From Treponema succinifaciens DSM 2489 (GTDB lineage Bacteria > Spirochaetota > Spirochaetia > Treponematales > Treponemataceae): DNA of 64,000 bases. The notes beneath the pieces were generated by a model, which was not told the origin of the DNA, did not search any database, and worked only from the letters and a program-made list of their open reading frames with translations. The DNA lies in contig NC_015386.1 in the NCBI RefSeq assembly GCF_000195275.1, positions 101,573 through 165,572 of the forward strand. Reading direction: 5' to 3'. Positions 44,358 through 52,920 of this stretch are shown one piece after another. The stretch's first letter is position 1. Each line of letters starts with the position of its first letter. The translations under genes were made by a program, and so were the position numbers.

Positions 44358-44689
44358 GCCGCAACCTCCCGCCTTTCGTTCTTTCCAACAAACTCAATGT
44401 AATCCGCAATCATATAAATCTTCGTTCTGAATTCATTGGAACTCGTAACATAGTTTTTCTGAACCATGCTTCCGAAAAGATTAACTTCCTTGCCATGAAC
44501 AAGTTCCGGCATAAGAAGCGGCGCAATTTCACGCTTGAAATGAACCTGTAAAGTCAAAGGCTCGTCATTGAAAGCCCCTGGTTTTCCGTAATCTTTGACG
44601 ACAAATGACACCAGAGGCACATCATCGCCATAAACATTGAACAATTCCGCATCCTTGCAGATTGTTCCGTGCAAAGTAATTCTGTTCAC
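44354..44689 (-). CDS. SSB-like OB-fold protein
   Basis: The protein has 111 residues. 'MNRITLHGTICKDAELFNVY' followed by 'VPLVSFVVKDYGK' and 'LTLQVHFKREIAPLLMPELV' fits a compact single-strand DNA-binding OB fold, with the typical 'GKEVNLFGSMVQKNY' strand. It lacks the acidic C-terminal tail of chromosomal SSB. It could protect single-strand DNA in replication or transfer. The assignment is moderate. Confidence 0.55.
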   Translation of the reverse strand: MNRITLHGTICKDAELFNVYGDDVPLVSFVVKDYGKPGAFNDEPLTLQVHFKREIAPLLMPELVHGKEVNLFGSMVQKNYVTSSNEFRTKIYMIADYIEFVGKNERREVAA

Positions 44690-44955
44690 TTATACCCTCG
44701 CAAAAGTAATCTAGCCACACTCAAAGTGATCCAAAACATCACGATTCTGATTCCAGCCCTCTTCTTCCAGTTCCACGGGTCATAATGATTCCAGCGAAAA
44801 CAACTGCAGAAGATTAAAATCAAAACCGTACCAACAAGTCCAAGCACTATCACAGAAACACATGTATAATGCCAGGAAAGATAACAAAGTATGCCTTTCA
44901 TACGGACAGACACCTTCCAAAGCTCCCTCCGGAAAATTCGCCCAGCCTCATTCAT
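44686..44955 (-). CDS. small membrane protein, unknown
   Basis: The protein has 89 residues with two hydrophobic segments: about 24-50 ('CVSVIVLGLVGTVLILIFCS') and 70-85. A Trp and Asn-rich loop lies between them. An internal ATG (residue 19) is an alternative start. It overlaps the SSB-like gene by 4 bases. No family is recognised. Confidence 0.45.
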   Translation of the reverse strand: MNEAGRIFRRELWKVSVRMKGILCYLSWHYTCVSVIVLGLVGTVLILIFCSCFRWNHYDPWNWKKRAGIRIVMFWITLSVARLLLRGYK

Positions 44956-45019
44956 AAAAGGCGAAGAAAATAATTTCAGAAAATCAGCACCTCCTGTTTT
45001 TATTGCTTATACAGAATTG

Positions 45020-46072
45020 TTATTTACCAACCACAATTCCATATTTTTTGTAGACACGATCAAACATATCTTTCTGCCTAATCCGTTCCGCAGGATTCAT
45101 CAGCTTTCTGAAATCAAAACTTGAAATCACTTCGTTCACTTCACTCTCGAACTGAGATTTCTTCTCAGGCGAAAGCTCATAAATCTGCTTTGCCTGTAAG
45201 ACTTTCAGGGAATCAGCTTTGTCCGCAAATGTAAAGTCACATTTTTTGCAGTTAAAAACCTTTAACTTGTTTTTTTCTCCGCAACACGGACATTCGACAT
45301 AACTGTTAGATTCCTGATTCTCGTCTTTTTTGGGCTCATAGGTTCTCATGATAAAATCAGCTACGACATCCTCTGCGAACACAAGACTCCGGAAAAGAGC
45401 AGGAATACTCTCAGGATTTTTCGCCCTCGTCTTATCAGCAACAAACTGAATGAACTCCCCTGCCCTCCCGTCATCAAAACCTTTTGATTCAAAAAGCAGA
45501 TTCAGCTTCTGCCGGAATTTCTTTGAATACGGATCGCAACCAAAAGTCTTTTGTAATTTTTGAGAAATAAAATTAAGGCGAGCCGCAAGCAAGCTATCAG
45601 CTTCTTCCCCTGCTGCATTTTTTAAATCATGTAAAGCTATATTATTGGGTCCAGATTCTGGACTGCTTTCGTCCAATTTCTGGACTATTTCAGTCTGAGT
45701 TTCGGACTCAAGTCCATTTTTTGGACTAACTGAACTGGACTTTATTTTCTTATTCCGCTCCGCATTTTCCTGATAAGACCTGCGGCTTCTTACCGTGTAA
45801 TAAACCGGGTACAGTTTTCCATTCACAGACAAAATCTTTTTTACGATGAGCTTTCTTTCCACGAGTTTTTTCAAAGCGGAAAATACGGTAGAACGCCCGG
45901 AATTGCTCCAGACTTGCAGATATTCAACAGAACCTTTGAAGAAAGATTCCCCGTCCTGACAAAATCCATGAATGCAAGCCAGAATCGCAATTTCGCTCAG
46001 ATTCAAGTCCAGCTTGTACATCCAGCGTTCAATGTGAATATAATTTGAGTCTGGAATGTTATCGGCATTCAT
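45020..46072 (-). CDS. winged-helix protein with C-terminal zinc ribbon, possible replication factor
   Basis: This 350-residue protein has an N-terminal winged-helix region (about 20-95, 'NLSEIAILACIHGFCQDGES', 'NSGRSTVFSALKKLVERKLI'). A linker and a helical region follow, then a zinc ribbon at about 275-295 with C-x2-C...C-x2-C ('VECPCCGEKNKLKVFNCKKC'). The N-terminal pattern is like plasmid replication-initiation or DnaD-type HTH proteins. It overlaps the small Cys-rich gene upstream. The exact role is unclear. Confidence 0.55.
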   Translation of the reverse strand: MNADNIPDSNYIHIERWMYKLDLNLSEIAILACIHGFCQDGESFFKGSVEYLQVWSNSGRSTVFSALKKLVERKLIVKKILSVNGKLYPVYYTVRSRRSYQENAERNKKIKSSSVSPKNGLESETQTEIVQKLDESSPESGPNNIALHDLKNAAGEEADSLLAARLNFISQKLQKTFGCDPYSKKFRQKLNLLFESKGFDDGRAGEFIQFVADKTRAKNPESIPALFRSLVFAEDVVADFIMRTYEPKKDENQESNSYVECPCCGEKNKLKVFNCKKCDFTFADKADSLKVLQAKQIYELSPEKKSQFESEVNEVISSFDFRKLMNPAERIRQKDMFDRVYKKYGIVVGK

Positions 46073-46325
46073 ATTTTTTCCCCTTCATTACGCTACTATT
46101 TTTCTCTTCATCAACTTTTCTAAAAATCGTGCTGTAACAGCCTTGGGCAAACGGACTGTTCCCAGGATACTCACGGCACTTCATATAAAAGCAGCACCCG
46201 AAACAACAGTCGCTGTCCTTTATCTGCCTGACCGCCACAACAAGAAATGAATTTTCTGCATTTTTCTCACGAAGAGTAAGCCTGTCGCCAGGCGTAAACA
46301 CATACATTCCATGAAGCGTTTCCAT
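46059..46325 (-). CDS. small Cys-rich protein
   Basis: This 88-residue protein contains 'DSDCCFGCCFYMKCREYPGN', with six Cys that could bind zinc or a metal cluster. It overlaps both neighbours by a few bases, so it is part of the operon. No family is recognised. Confidence 0.5.
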   Translation of the reverse strand: METLHGMYVFTPGDRLTLREKNAENSFLVVAVRQIKDSDCCFGCCFYMKCREYPGNSPFAQGCYSTIFRKVDEEKNSSVMKGKKYECR

Positions 46326-46627
46326 TACGCGCTCCTTTCGGCATTGTCAGAATCCACAATGCCATGCTTCAGAAACATAATGTAGTCCATGCAGGTTTTC
46401 AGATTATCCGGGGTGATTTTTTCCTTAACACCGTTTGAGAACTTGAAATAAACAGTTTTCATATCCTCGCCCAGAAACAAATCAGGCAGATTCCCTCTTG
46501 CGTCAGTGCCAAGAAACATAATCATCTCTAGAAGTTCTTTACGCTCATACCCGGCCACTTGTCTTTCAATCAGAACCGCAAAATCGGAAAGCATATCCGA
46601 AACCTCTGACTTAAATCCCATTTTCAT
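46325..46627 (-). CDS. unknown 100-residue protein
   Basis: This is a soluble helical protein ('SEVSDMLSDFAVLIERQVAG') that starts inside the end of parB (17-base overlap) and touches the next gene. It belongs to the parA-parB operon. Function unknown. Confidence 0.5.
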   Translation of the reverse strand: MKMGFKSEVSDMLSDFAVLIERQVAGYERKELLEMIMFLGTDARGNLPDLFLGEDMKTVYFKFSNGVKEKITPDNLKTCMDYIMFLKHGIVDSDNAERSA

Positions 46628-47423
46628 TTACCTCGCTCAACTTTTTTATTCTTTCTATGATTTCAGCTTCCGAAAGTCCTTCATTCGCCTTTTCAATCGC
46701 AATATGAATGATTTTCAGAAGCTCTGTTTCCGTATATTTGTAAGACTTCTCCTTTTTAGTCTCTTTTTCTGAAAGCACAGATTTCTTCACAGTCCGTTTT
46801 TCATTTTCCGTCCGCTCACCCTGCATTTTGTTGTATGCCTGATTCACAGAAAGCTCACCTTTCTCAACGGATTCAAGAAGATTATCATCCGCATTCTTTT
46901 CAAGGGAAATTGCTCTCTGTGCCGTCCTTTTTGAAACTCCAAGAGTCTCTGCTATCATCTGAGCTTTATCGCCCTCAAAGTTCCTCACTTCATCAGAACC
47001 AAGCATAATCGCGACATTCTTCATAAGCTCATCGCTGGTAAGGTTCCGCCTGTTCACCTGTAGCGAAAGCACATATTTATAGGCCGCATTAAAATCATCA
47101 AAATCTTCATGAACCGTCACAGGAATCCGGGTTATGCCCGCTTTTTTGCAAGCCGTAAACCGAGTGTAACCGTCAATCAGATACCAATGCTCGCCTCCGT
47201 CTTTGACAGCCGTATGCCAGATATGAAGCGGCTGAGAGTTGTCAAAGCCGTTTTTCCTCATGGAAGCCACTATCCGCTCCAGGACGCCTTCATCAATCTT
47301 GAAAAGCCTCTCAAAGAAATCGTGTTTTTCGATTTTTTCTGTAAGCATAGTTTTTGAGAACTGAAGGCCGCCGTCTGCCAGAGGCGCATTATCTCCTGCA
47401 GAAAGAAAATTCAGTGTTTTCAT
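46611..47423 (-). CDS. parB: ParB-like partition protein
   Basis: The protein has 270 residues. The ParB/sulfiredoxin-type domain is at about 50-120 ('NGFDNSQPLHIWHTAVKDGG', 'YLIDGYTRFTACKKAGITRI'), and a central HTH follows ('GDKAQMIAETLGVSKRTAQR'). The C-terminus is charged and helical. It should bind a centromere site together with the upstream ParA. The parA next to it is frameshifted, so this locus may be impaired. Confidence 0.85.
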   Translation of the reverse strand: MKTLNFLSAGDNAPLADGGLQFSKTMLTEKIEKHDFFERLFKIDEGVLERIVASMRKNGFDNSQPLHIWHTAVKDGGEHWYLIDGYTRFTACKKAGITRIPVTVHEDFDDFNAAYKYVLSLQVNRRNLTSDELMKNVAIMLGSDEVRNFEGDKAQMIAETLGVSKRTAQRAISLEKNADDNLLESVEKGELSVNQAYNKMQGERTENEKRTVKKSVLSEKETKKEKSYKYTETELLKIIHIAIEKANEGLSEAEIIERIKKLSEVNENGI

Positions 47424-48195
47424 CAGAACGACTCCACGGACTGTTCTTTTCCGGTAATCATATCCACAAGAGAATTAACGGCTTTTACCATTCGACCAGC
47501 ATTAGCGTTTCTGTCGTCAAGCCGGAGCTTTTCATCAAAATGAGTGTATTTGTTAAAAGAACCCGACTGCGGGATTTTTACAGACAAAATGTTCGCGAAA
47601 TTCTTTCTGAACATCCGCTCAACCTGACTTTGCAGGTTGTTCTCCCATTTTTCATAATGCTCAATCCATCGGTTGAAGAGAATATATGTCTTTTTGATTT
47701 TTTCAGGATGCTCTTCCCGGATTTTTGTCATAAGGTAAAGTGTCATGTTGCAGTTGTATTCCGTAGCCTCCGCAGGACTGATGATTACATCAGCCGCATG
47801 AATCGCAGACTTCACAAGATTGTCAAAAGTCGGAGAGGTATCAATCACGATATAATCATATTCTTTGAACAAAGGCTGAATGACTTTCAGAAGATTGTGA
47901 TAGTCCATACTTCTCATGTCATAAAGATTCAACGAGGACGGAATCACATCAACATTTTTGATTCTTGAATGAACGGTATTTTCAGAAGCGTTATTCTGAA
48001 CAAGAGAAATCACAATATTTTTCCGTTCCCAAAGCTCCTGCACATTCGGAAGACCGATTGTGTAATAAATCATCACTTTGTTGTTCAGATCCATGTCGAT
48101 TACAAGAACTTTGTAGCCGCGAGATTGTTCACCAGCAGAATCACCGTTGATGATTTTCCCACGCCACCCTTGATACTAGAAATCGTGATAACCAA
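47423..48195 (-). pseudogene. parA: ParA-like ATPase, frameshifted near the N-terminus
   Basis: TTG 48195, after GTGGAGAAAA, starts 'MVITISSIKGGVGKSSTVIL' with the deviant Walker A of ParA, but that frame stops at about 48105. The rest of ParA is in another frame: 'RGYKVLVIDMDLNN' and then ATG 48094 onward, with 'YDYIVIDTSPTFDNLVKSAI'. The switch is near 48118-48127 and fits a loss of 1 or 7 bases. An internal start at 48094 would lack Walker A. The gene is probably inactive. Confidence 0.75.
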
Positions 48196-48269
48196 TTTGT
48201 TTTCTCCACTTCAAAAAAATACACAGGACGGAAAGACAGATGTTCGCAGAAAAGCCTGCCGGTACTGAT

Positions 48270-48280
48270 GACCTGCCCAG
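48270..48280 (+). promoter_or_regulatory. shared element GACCTGCCCAG, par region copy
   Basis: This is an eleven-base match to the element found before the transfer genes. It lies upstream of the first parA but in the opposite orientation, about 490 bp from parA-2. The next 250 bp (48281-48540) show no gene. Confidence 0.35.
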
Positions 48281-48546
48281 ATGAAAAATGCTGACCGACA
48301 GCCTTTTACAACCGCCGTTTCCGCCCTGTGCATATAAAAGGTTAGTAAGTAGAGAAAAAAGATAATATCCAGTTTTAAAAAACTTTTACCGAATTCAAAA
48401 CCAAAAATACCGAAAATTTTGGGAAAATGCCGATTTATAAAATTTCACAAAAAAGCCCCAAAATCGCTTCAAAACGCCTCGGACATATAATTACTCAAAA
48501 TTTTAAAACAGATGCGTCTACGGCAATCCTCGTGCGTGTTTTAATT

Positions 48547-48705
48547 GTTTAGAAAATATCTAATCTTTCTAAACAATAATATTAGAATGTTTAATATTTA
48601 TCTAATCTATTATATAACAATATTGTTTAGAGTATTTCTAAAGTTTCTAAAATATTTTTTTAAAAACTTTAGAAAACTTAGAAAAAACATTTGCTTTTTT
48701 CTAAA
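48547..48705. repeat. candidate parS/operator: TTTCTAAA repeats
   Basis: The 8-mer TTTCTAAA or its complement occurs at least seven times. Two copies form the inverted pair GTTTAGAAA (48547-48555) and TTTCTAAAC (48566-48574), with further copies at about 48635, 48644, 48667, 48677 and 48698. The array lies just upstream of parA-2. Repeat arrays of this kind serve as centromere and operator for ParA-RHH partition pairs. Confidence 0.55.
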
Positions 48706-48764
48706 AAATATGCTTAGATATATATAGATACACAAAAAAGTATTTTTTTGAGGTGGAAAAAAAA

Positions 48765-49517
48765 ATGAAAAAAATCGCAGTTGCCATTCAGAAGGGTGGA
48801 GTAGGAAAAACAACAATCAGTTTGTCACTTGCAGCCGAACTCGCAAATCAAGGAAAAAAAGTTCTGTTAATTGACGCTGACCCACAGGGAAACTCCACAG
48901 GTACTTTACTAGAATCTTTCGACCACGACCTTGCAGAAACACTTTACGGAGATGTAACAATCGATCAGGTTGTTACAAAAACTTCGGTCGAGAATCTTTT
49001 TATTATTCCAACAAACTCAATCGACAGAAAAGGAAGTCGCTCATTAAAAACCTATCGTGCGAGCGAGGCATCAAAAGAACCTTTCATTTTTGCAGACCTC
49101 TGTGAAGAAGTTGAGAAGATTGGATTTGATTATTGCATTTTTGATACATCACCAGCTTTTGACGATTTTGAAGAAAATATCATGACAGCATCTGACGAAG
49201 TTATTGTCGTAATCAAAGCGGATGCTTATTCACAGGATGGACTTCAGATATTCAAAGAAAACCTTGAAAGTTTCAAAAAACGAAAGCATGTTAAAAATCC
49301 AAAATTTGAAACAATAGTTTTGAACGAAATCAATCGCTCCATAAAACTTACAGACATCATATCTGAAGGTCTTAATGCCGGAGATTTTAAAGTTGTTTAT
49401 GTTCCTGTAGACCAGGATTTCAAATACGCAACAGTTGCCCGCCAGACAATTCAGCAGCGCGGTGGAAAAAGAGAAACTCTTGAAGCCTTAAAAAAACTCG
49501 CAGACCTCGTAAAATAA
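48765..49517 (+). CDS. parA: ParA-like ATPase (second partition locus)
   Basis: I chose ATG 48765 (250 residues), 8 bases after GAGGTGG. The P-loop is '[20 protein letters not shown]', followed by '[17 protein letters not shown]' and '[20 protein letters not shown]'. It forms dynamic filaments or gradients that move plasmid copies. It is a small ParA without an N-terminal DNA-binding domain, a type that usually pairs with an RHH protein, which is found directly downstream. Intact. Confidence 0.93.
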   Translation: MKKIAVAIQKGGVGKTTISLSLAAELANQGKKVLLIDADPQGNSTGTLLESFDHDLAETLYGDVTIDQVVTKTSVENLFIIPTNSIDRKGSRSLKTYRASEASKEPFIFADLCEEVEKIGFDYCIFDTSPAFDDFEENIMTASDEVIVVIKADAYSQDGLQIFKENLESFKKRKHVKNPKFETIVLNEINRSIKLTDIISEGLNAGDFKVVYVPVDQDFKYATVARQTIQQRGGKRETLEALKKLADLVK

Positions 49518-49533
49518 AAAGGGGAGTAAAACA

Positions 49534-49905
49534 ATGCCAATAGCAAAGAAAAATATACCACAAGATTTTTTAGAACAAATGAAAACAAATCTAACTATCA
49601 ATACTGATGAGGAGAATATTGAACAAAAAGAAAGTAACAGTTCTGTTATCCCAAATTCTGCTGAAACAAATCCAATCGTTTCACAGGCATATCTTCAACA
49701 AAAAGAATCTTCTAAAAAAGGCAAATATGCAGATGTAATGAATGTTAGACTTTCAAATGGCCGTAGAGATGAGATAAAACGCTTCTGTACAAATTGTGGA
49801 GTAACTGTTACTCAATATATCGAGTCTTCTTTCGAATTTCTCGCAAAAGAAGTCGCTGCCGGGCATATAGTCATATCTAAAGGTGGAATTTCAAAGGTAG
49901 AGTAA
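49534..49905 (+). CDS. RHH-type centromere-binding partner of ParA
   Basis: The protein has 123 residues. The N-terminal 60 are flexible (Asn, Glu and Ser rich) and the C-terminal half, 'YADVMNVRLSNGRRDEIKRF' followed by 'GVTVTQYIESSFEFLAK', fits a ribbon-helix-helix domain. Position after parA and size fit a ParG/ParR-like protein that binds the TTTCTAAA array. An iteron-like sequence lies inside the gene (49632-49649). Confidence 0.6.
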   Translation: MPIAKKNIPQDFLEQMKTNLTINTDEENIEQKESNSSVIPNSAETNPIVSQAYLQQKESSKKGKYADVMNVRLSNGRRDEIKRFCTNCGVTVTQYIESSFEFLAKEVAAGHIVISKGGISKVE

Positions 49906-49908
49906 AAA

Positions 49909-50922
49909 ATGGGAAAAAAAATAGAAAACAAAACAAACCTTATCCCTATAGACAACTCAGACAATGAACTTTTTGAGTCATTAAACGAAATAAAAGCTCA
50001 AAATTCAAAAAAGTCGCTCAGTTATATACCAAGTTTTTTTACAACAGCCTCCCTTCCTTTCAAGAATATAAATCGCACTGAATTTATACGAAAGGCTAGT
50101 AATGGAATATCTCTTATATTAAATTCCCCTAAAAATGTTCCTTTTGGAAAATATGGAAGGCTTCTTTTAAGCGTCTTTACAACTCATGCAGTTCTTTCAA
50201 AAGAAAGAAATATGCCTGTTATTATTGAATTTGATTCAATGTCTCAACTTTTAAAAGAAATGCAACTTCCAAGACAGCGTGGTAAAGACATTCAGGAACA
50301 ACTTGAATGTTTTACTCGTGCAACTTTTTCTTTTGAGCAGAAAATTGAAGAACAAAAGCAAGCTTATTTATTTAAAGATTTGTATCAGCATAGTGAAAAA
50401 CTTCCTAAAGGAGATGTTACTGTAAGAACTACATCAACAGGAACAATTCTTTTTACAGAGGGTGTTCAATATCAGGAAATTATTGATGAAGACTCAAAAA
50501 ATCCAAGAATAGGTAAGTTCAAAATTGTTTTATCAGGAAGCTTTGCAGGATTTTGCCAGCAGCATGGGGTTCCAATAAATTATTCTGTTTACAAAGATAT
50601 AACAAGTCCTGTAGGAAAAGATATTTATGCGTGGCTTGTTTACCGTAATAATGGTTTAGTTGAAGGAAAACCTGTTTTTATTCCAAGAGATAAGTTGGTT
50701 GAACAATTTATGCCTGTTGGAGAAAATTCAGATCCCAAAATTGCAAATGTAAATTATTCAAGAATTGTTACTCAGTTAAAAGAAATAAAGGCGAAGTATT
50801 ATCCTGAGTTAAAAGTTGAAATAGATAAATCTGGTAATGGAATTACTTTACACAAAAGTCCTGCTCCAGTTCTAAAAGATGATGTAAGATATGCTCTTAT
50901 TTCATCAACTTTAGGAATGTAA
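49909..50922 (+). CDS. repA: RepA-type plasmid replication initiator
   Basis: This 337-residue protein carries the RepA_C-type region ('NVPFGKYGRLLLSVFTTHAV', then 'DSMSQLLKEMQLPRQRGKDI') and later 'YSVYKDITSPVGKDIYAWLV', typical of theta-plasmid initiators related to TrfA and RepA. It should bind the ATAAC...TGTTACAT iterons downstream. The gene follows the par genes by 3 bases, and its stop codon overlaps the first iteron. The codon use is AT-rich, like that of the par genes. Confidence 0.85.
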   Translation: MGKKIENKTNLIPIDNSDNELFESLNEIKAQNSKKSLSYIPSFFTTASLPFKNINRTEFIRKASNGISLILNSPKNVPFGKYGRLLLSVFTTHAVLSKERNMPVIIEFDSMSQLLKEMQLPRQRGKDIQEQLECFTRATFSFEQKIEEQKQAYLFKDLYQHSEKLPKGDVTVRTTSTGTILFTEGVQYQEIIDEDSKNPRIGKFKIVLSGSFAGFCQQHGVPINYSVYKDITSPVGKDIYAWLVYRNNGLVEGKPVFIPRDKLVEQFMPVGENSDPKIANVNYSRIVTQLKEIKAKYYPELKVEIDKSGNGITLHKSPAPVLKDDVRYALISSTLGM

Positions 50923-51432
50923 CAGGGTTGTTATCAAAGCTATGTAACAATTCTGTTATCTATTTTTTAGTTTTCCACAGTTTTATGATTACTACTATTA
51001 GTTTTAAATTTATATTAGTTAATTATTAGATATTATAGAAGAAATAACCAAGGTGTGACATTCTTATAACGAAATTGTTACATGATAATTTTTTCTGCAT
51101 TTATTTTCTATATTATACAAGGATTTAAGGTTATCCACAATTATAACGAGACTGTTACATAAAAAGAGAGTTATCCACAGCGTTCTGTGGATAATTATAA
51201 CGACAGTGTTACATTTTTGGATAACTAGACTGTTACAATTTTGCTTTGCGGCTGTTTAATCAAAAACTTTGTCATTTCTATAAGAGTATTTCTACGAGAT
51301 AACGAAAGTGTTACATTGCTGACCATTTGTGTTTTGAACAGTTTTATGATAACCAAATTGTTACATACATATATTGATAACAGAACTGTGACAATACAAA
51401 TTGTCTTAGCTAAGATAACGAGACTGTTACAC
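50917..51432. other. plasmid origin of replication (oriV) with iterons and DnaA boxes
   Basis: Eleven 18-bp iterons match ATAACNARANTGTTACAT closely. They start at 50917, 50942 (both inverted), 51044, 51066, 51143, 51197, 51221, 51299, 51349, 51377 and 51415. DnaA boxes TTATCCACA are at 51131-51139 and 51171-51179, with one inverted at 51186-51194. AT-rich stretches lie in between. This is the classic layout of a Rep-controlled theta origin. It contains no gene. Confidence 0.9.
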
Positions 51433-51433
51433 A

Positions 51434-52825
51434 CTATCTCTCTATTTCAATCCTGTTTGCTTTCTGCTGATGGCGCTCAGCACAGTGTTCTTTGAGACGC
51501 AGTTTGTTGTACTTTTCCAGAAGCATGTCGTGGGGTACTTCGTAATAGGATTTGTTTTTGTCCATGAGGAGAACGGTGTTTCCTTCTTTGCTGGCTGAAA
51601 CTATGGTTAGAGTTTCGTAGAGGGGTTCTTTTCCGTGGCCGAGGATTTTATCTACATTGAATGAGACGTTGTGTAATGTGTCACCGATTCGTAGTGTGGA
51701 ATCTTTATCTAAAAGTGCACCTGTGTTTGAAATTGTGTCGTAGAAAGGGCGGGCGATTTTCTTCTCTGGGAAATTCTGCTTGATGTAGTTTTCGTTTAGG
51801 GGAACTTCTTTGATTGCCTCAAAATATGTGCGGATAATTACCTGGTTGATTGTCTCATCTTCACGGGCAAGTTGCTTTAACAGATTGCGGGTTTTCTGTT
51901 GTTCTTCCCGGCTCATGCGGCTTGTGATTTTTTTTGCGACTTTCAGAGCATCGAGCGGAGAAGAGCATTCCTTACGGCAATGTACGCTAAGGTTATGGCG
52001 GAAGTTGTTTGCGGTGTTGTCCCGGTCTTTGAAGTATTGCTCATACTGAGTTTCGAGCAGTTTTTTGTGGGCTGGTGTATTCTCGTCAAACTGTCTTTCA
52101 AAGCGTGCAGGTTTTGTGAGTTCAAGAAAGCTACTCTCTGGTAATGTAACAGTTTTGTTACCGTCTGAGAGAATATAAGATTTTTCAGCTTCATTGTAAT
52201 TCTGAACGGTGAGATTTTTGAAAGTTTGAAGTCCTGGTGTTGTGATTATTGCGAATTCAGGAAGAATAGTCTGACCGTTTACGATTGCCGGAGTTTCATC
52301 AGCGATTGTAAGATTGTCGATATTTTTGTCTTTTGAATAAGCTGTGTTCGGTGACATAATGGACTCGAAAGTTTTTGCCGGAACAACGATTTTTTCTTTA
52401 CCGTCATTGAGAATGTAACTATTGATTTCTTCTGCATACCGCTCAACGATTGTGTTTGAATAATTGCGAAGTCCTTTACCTGTCATAATGGCAAATGATG
52501 GTAGAACGGTTTTACCGAAAACTACAGCTTCTTGATTTACAGAATCCTTTGGTGGGGTAGGGGCGTTTTCTTCTGCTGTCTCATCGACTTCAGGAATAGA
52601 ATTATCCTCAGAAACTTCTTCTGTTTTAAGAGATTCAGATACTTCACCTCGTTCGATTTCCTCTTCGTGCTTTTTGCTTCCTGCGATAGCGGAAATGCGG
52701 TTAATGATTTCCAAAAGTTCTTTGTAGTTGTCGCCAGAGAACTGAATGTTTTTTAGGTTCTCTGCTGCTTCTTCAAGTTTTTCCTGTTCTAGTGGTATTT
52801 TGTTTTCTGAGTTTTCGTTTTCCAT
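51434..52825 (-). CDS. unknown protein with a duplicated domain
   Basis: I chose ATG 52825 (463 residues); the longer frame to 52864 reads through an iteron. The N-terminus is acidic. Two tandem related segments follow: 'AVVFGKTVLPSFAIMTGKGL' and 'AIVNGQTILPEFAIITTPGL', each ending in a 'SYILNDG/SYILSDG' strand. The remainder is charged, with a beta-rich tail ('DTLHNVSFNVDKILGHGKEP'). The stop is 2 bases from the last iteron of oriV. It is the last gene of the long minus-strand block. No family is recognised. Confidence 0.55.
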   Translation of the reverse strand: MENENSENKIPLEQEKLEEAAENLKNIQFSGDNYKELLEIINRISAIAGSKKHEEEIERGEVSESLKTEEVSEDNSIPEVDETAEENAPTPPKDSVNQEAVVFGKTVLPSFAIMTGKGLRNYSNTIVERYAEEINSYILNDGKEKIVVPAKTFESIMSPNTAYSKDKNIDNLTIADETPAIVNGQTILPEFAIITTPGLQTFKNLTVQNYNEAEKSYILSDGNKTVTLPESSFLELTKPARFERQFDENTPAHKKLLETQYEQYFKDRDNTANNFRHNLSVHCRKECSSPLDALKVAKKITSRMSREEQQKTRNLLKQLAREDETINQVIIRTYFEAIKEVPLNENYIKQNFPEKKIARPFYDTISNTGALLDKDSTLRIGDTLHNVSFNVDKILGHGKEPLYETLTIVSASKEGNTVLLMDKNKSYYEVPHDMLLEKYNKLRLKEHCAERHQQKANRIEIER

Positions 52826-52827
52826 AT

Positions 52828-52845
52828 ATGTAACACTCCGGTTAT
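52828..52845 (-). promoter_or_regulatory. isolated iteron at the start of the 463-residue gene
   Basis: On the minus strand ATAACCGGAGTGTTACAT matches the oriV iteron consensus and covers the ribosome binding site just ahead of ATG 52825. Binding by the Rep protein would be expected to block translation or transcription there. Confidence 0.55.
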
Positions 52846-52920
52846 CTGATGTTTGATTTGTCACCCCGACCTTGATTCTATGAAGTTTCTGAACCAGGCT
52901 CAGGATGACAGGAATAATAA

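Noticed and set aside
48545..48816. Short ORFs on both strands (about 60 and 68 codons)
   Set aside because: They are made of low-complexity Lys, Phe and Leu codons from the AT-rich repeat array and have no credible start signals.
50917..51432. CRISPR array
   Set aside because: The repeats are 18 bp, degenerate, irregularly spaced and partly inverted, and DnaA boxes lie between them. They are iterons. No other array was seen in the window.
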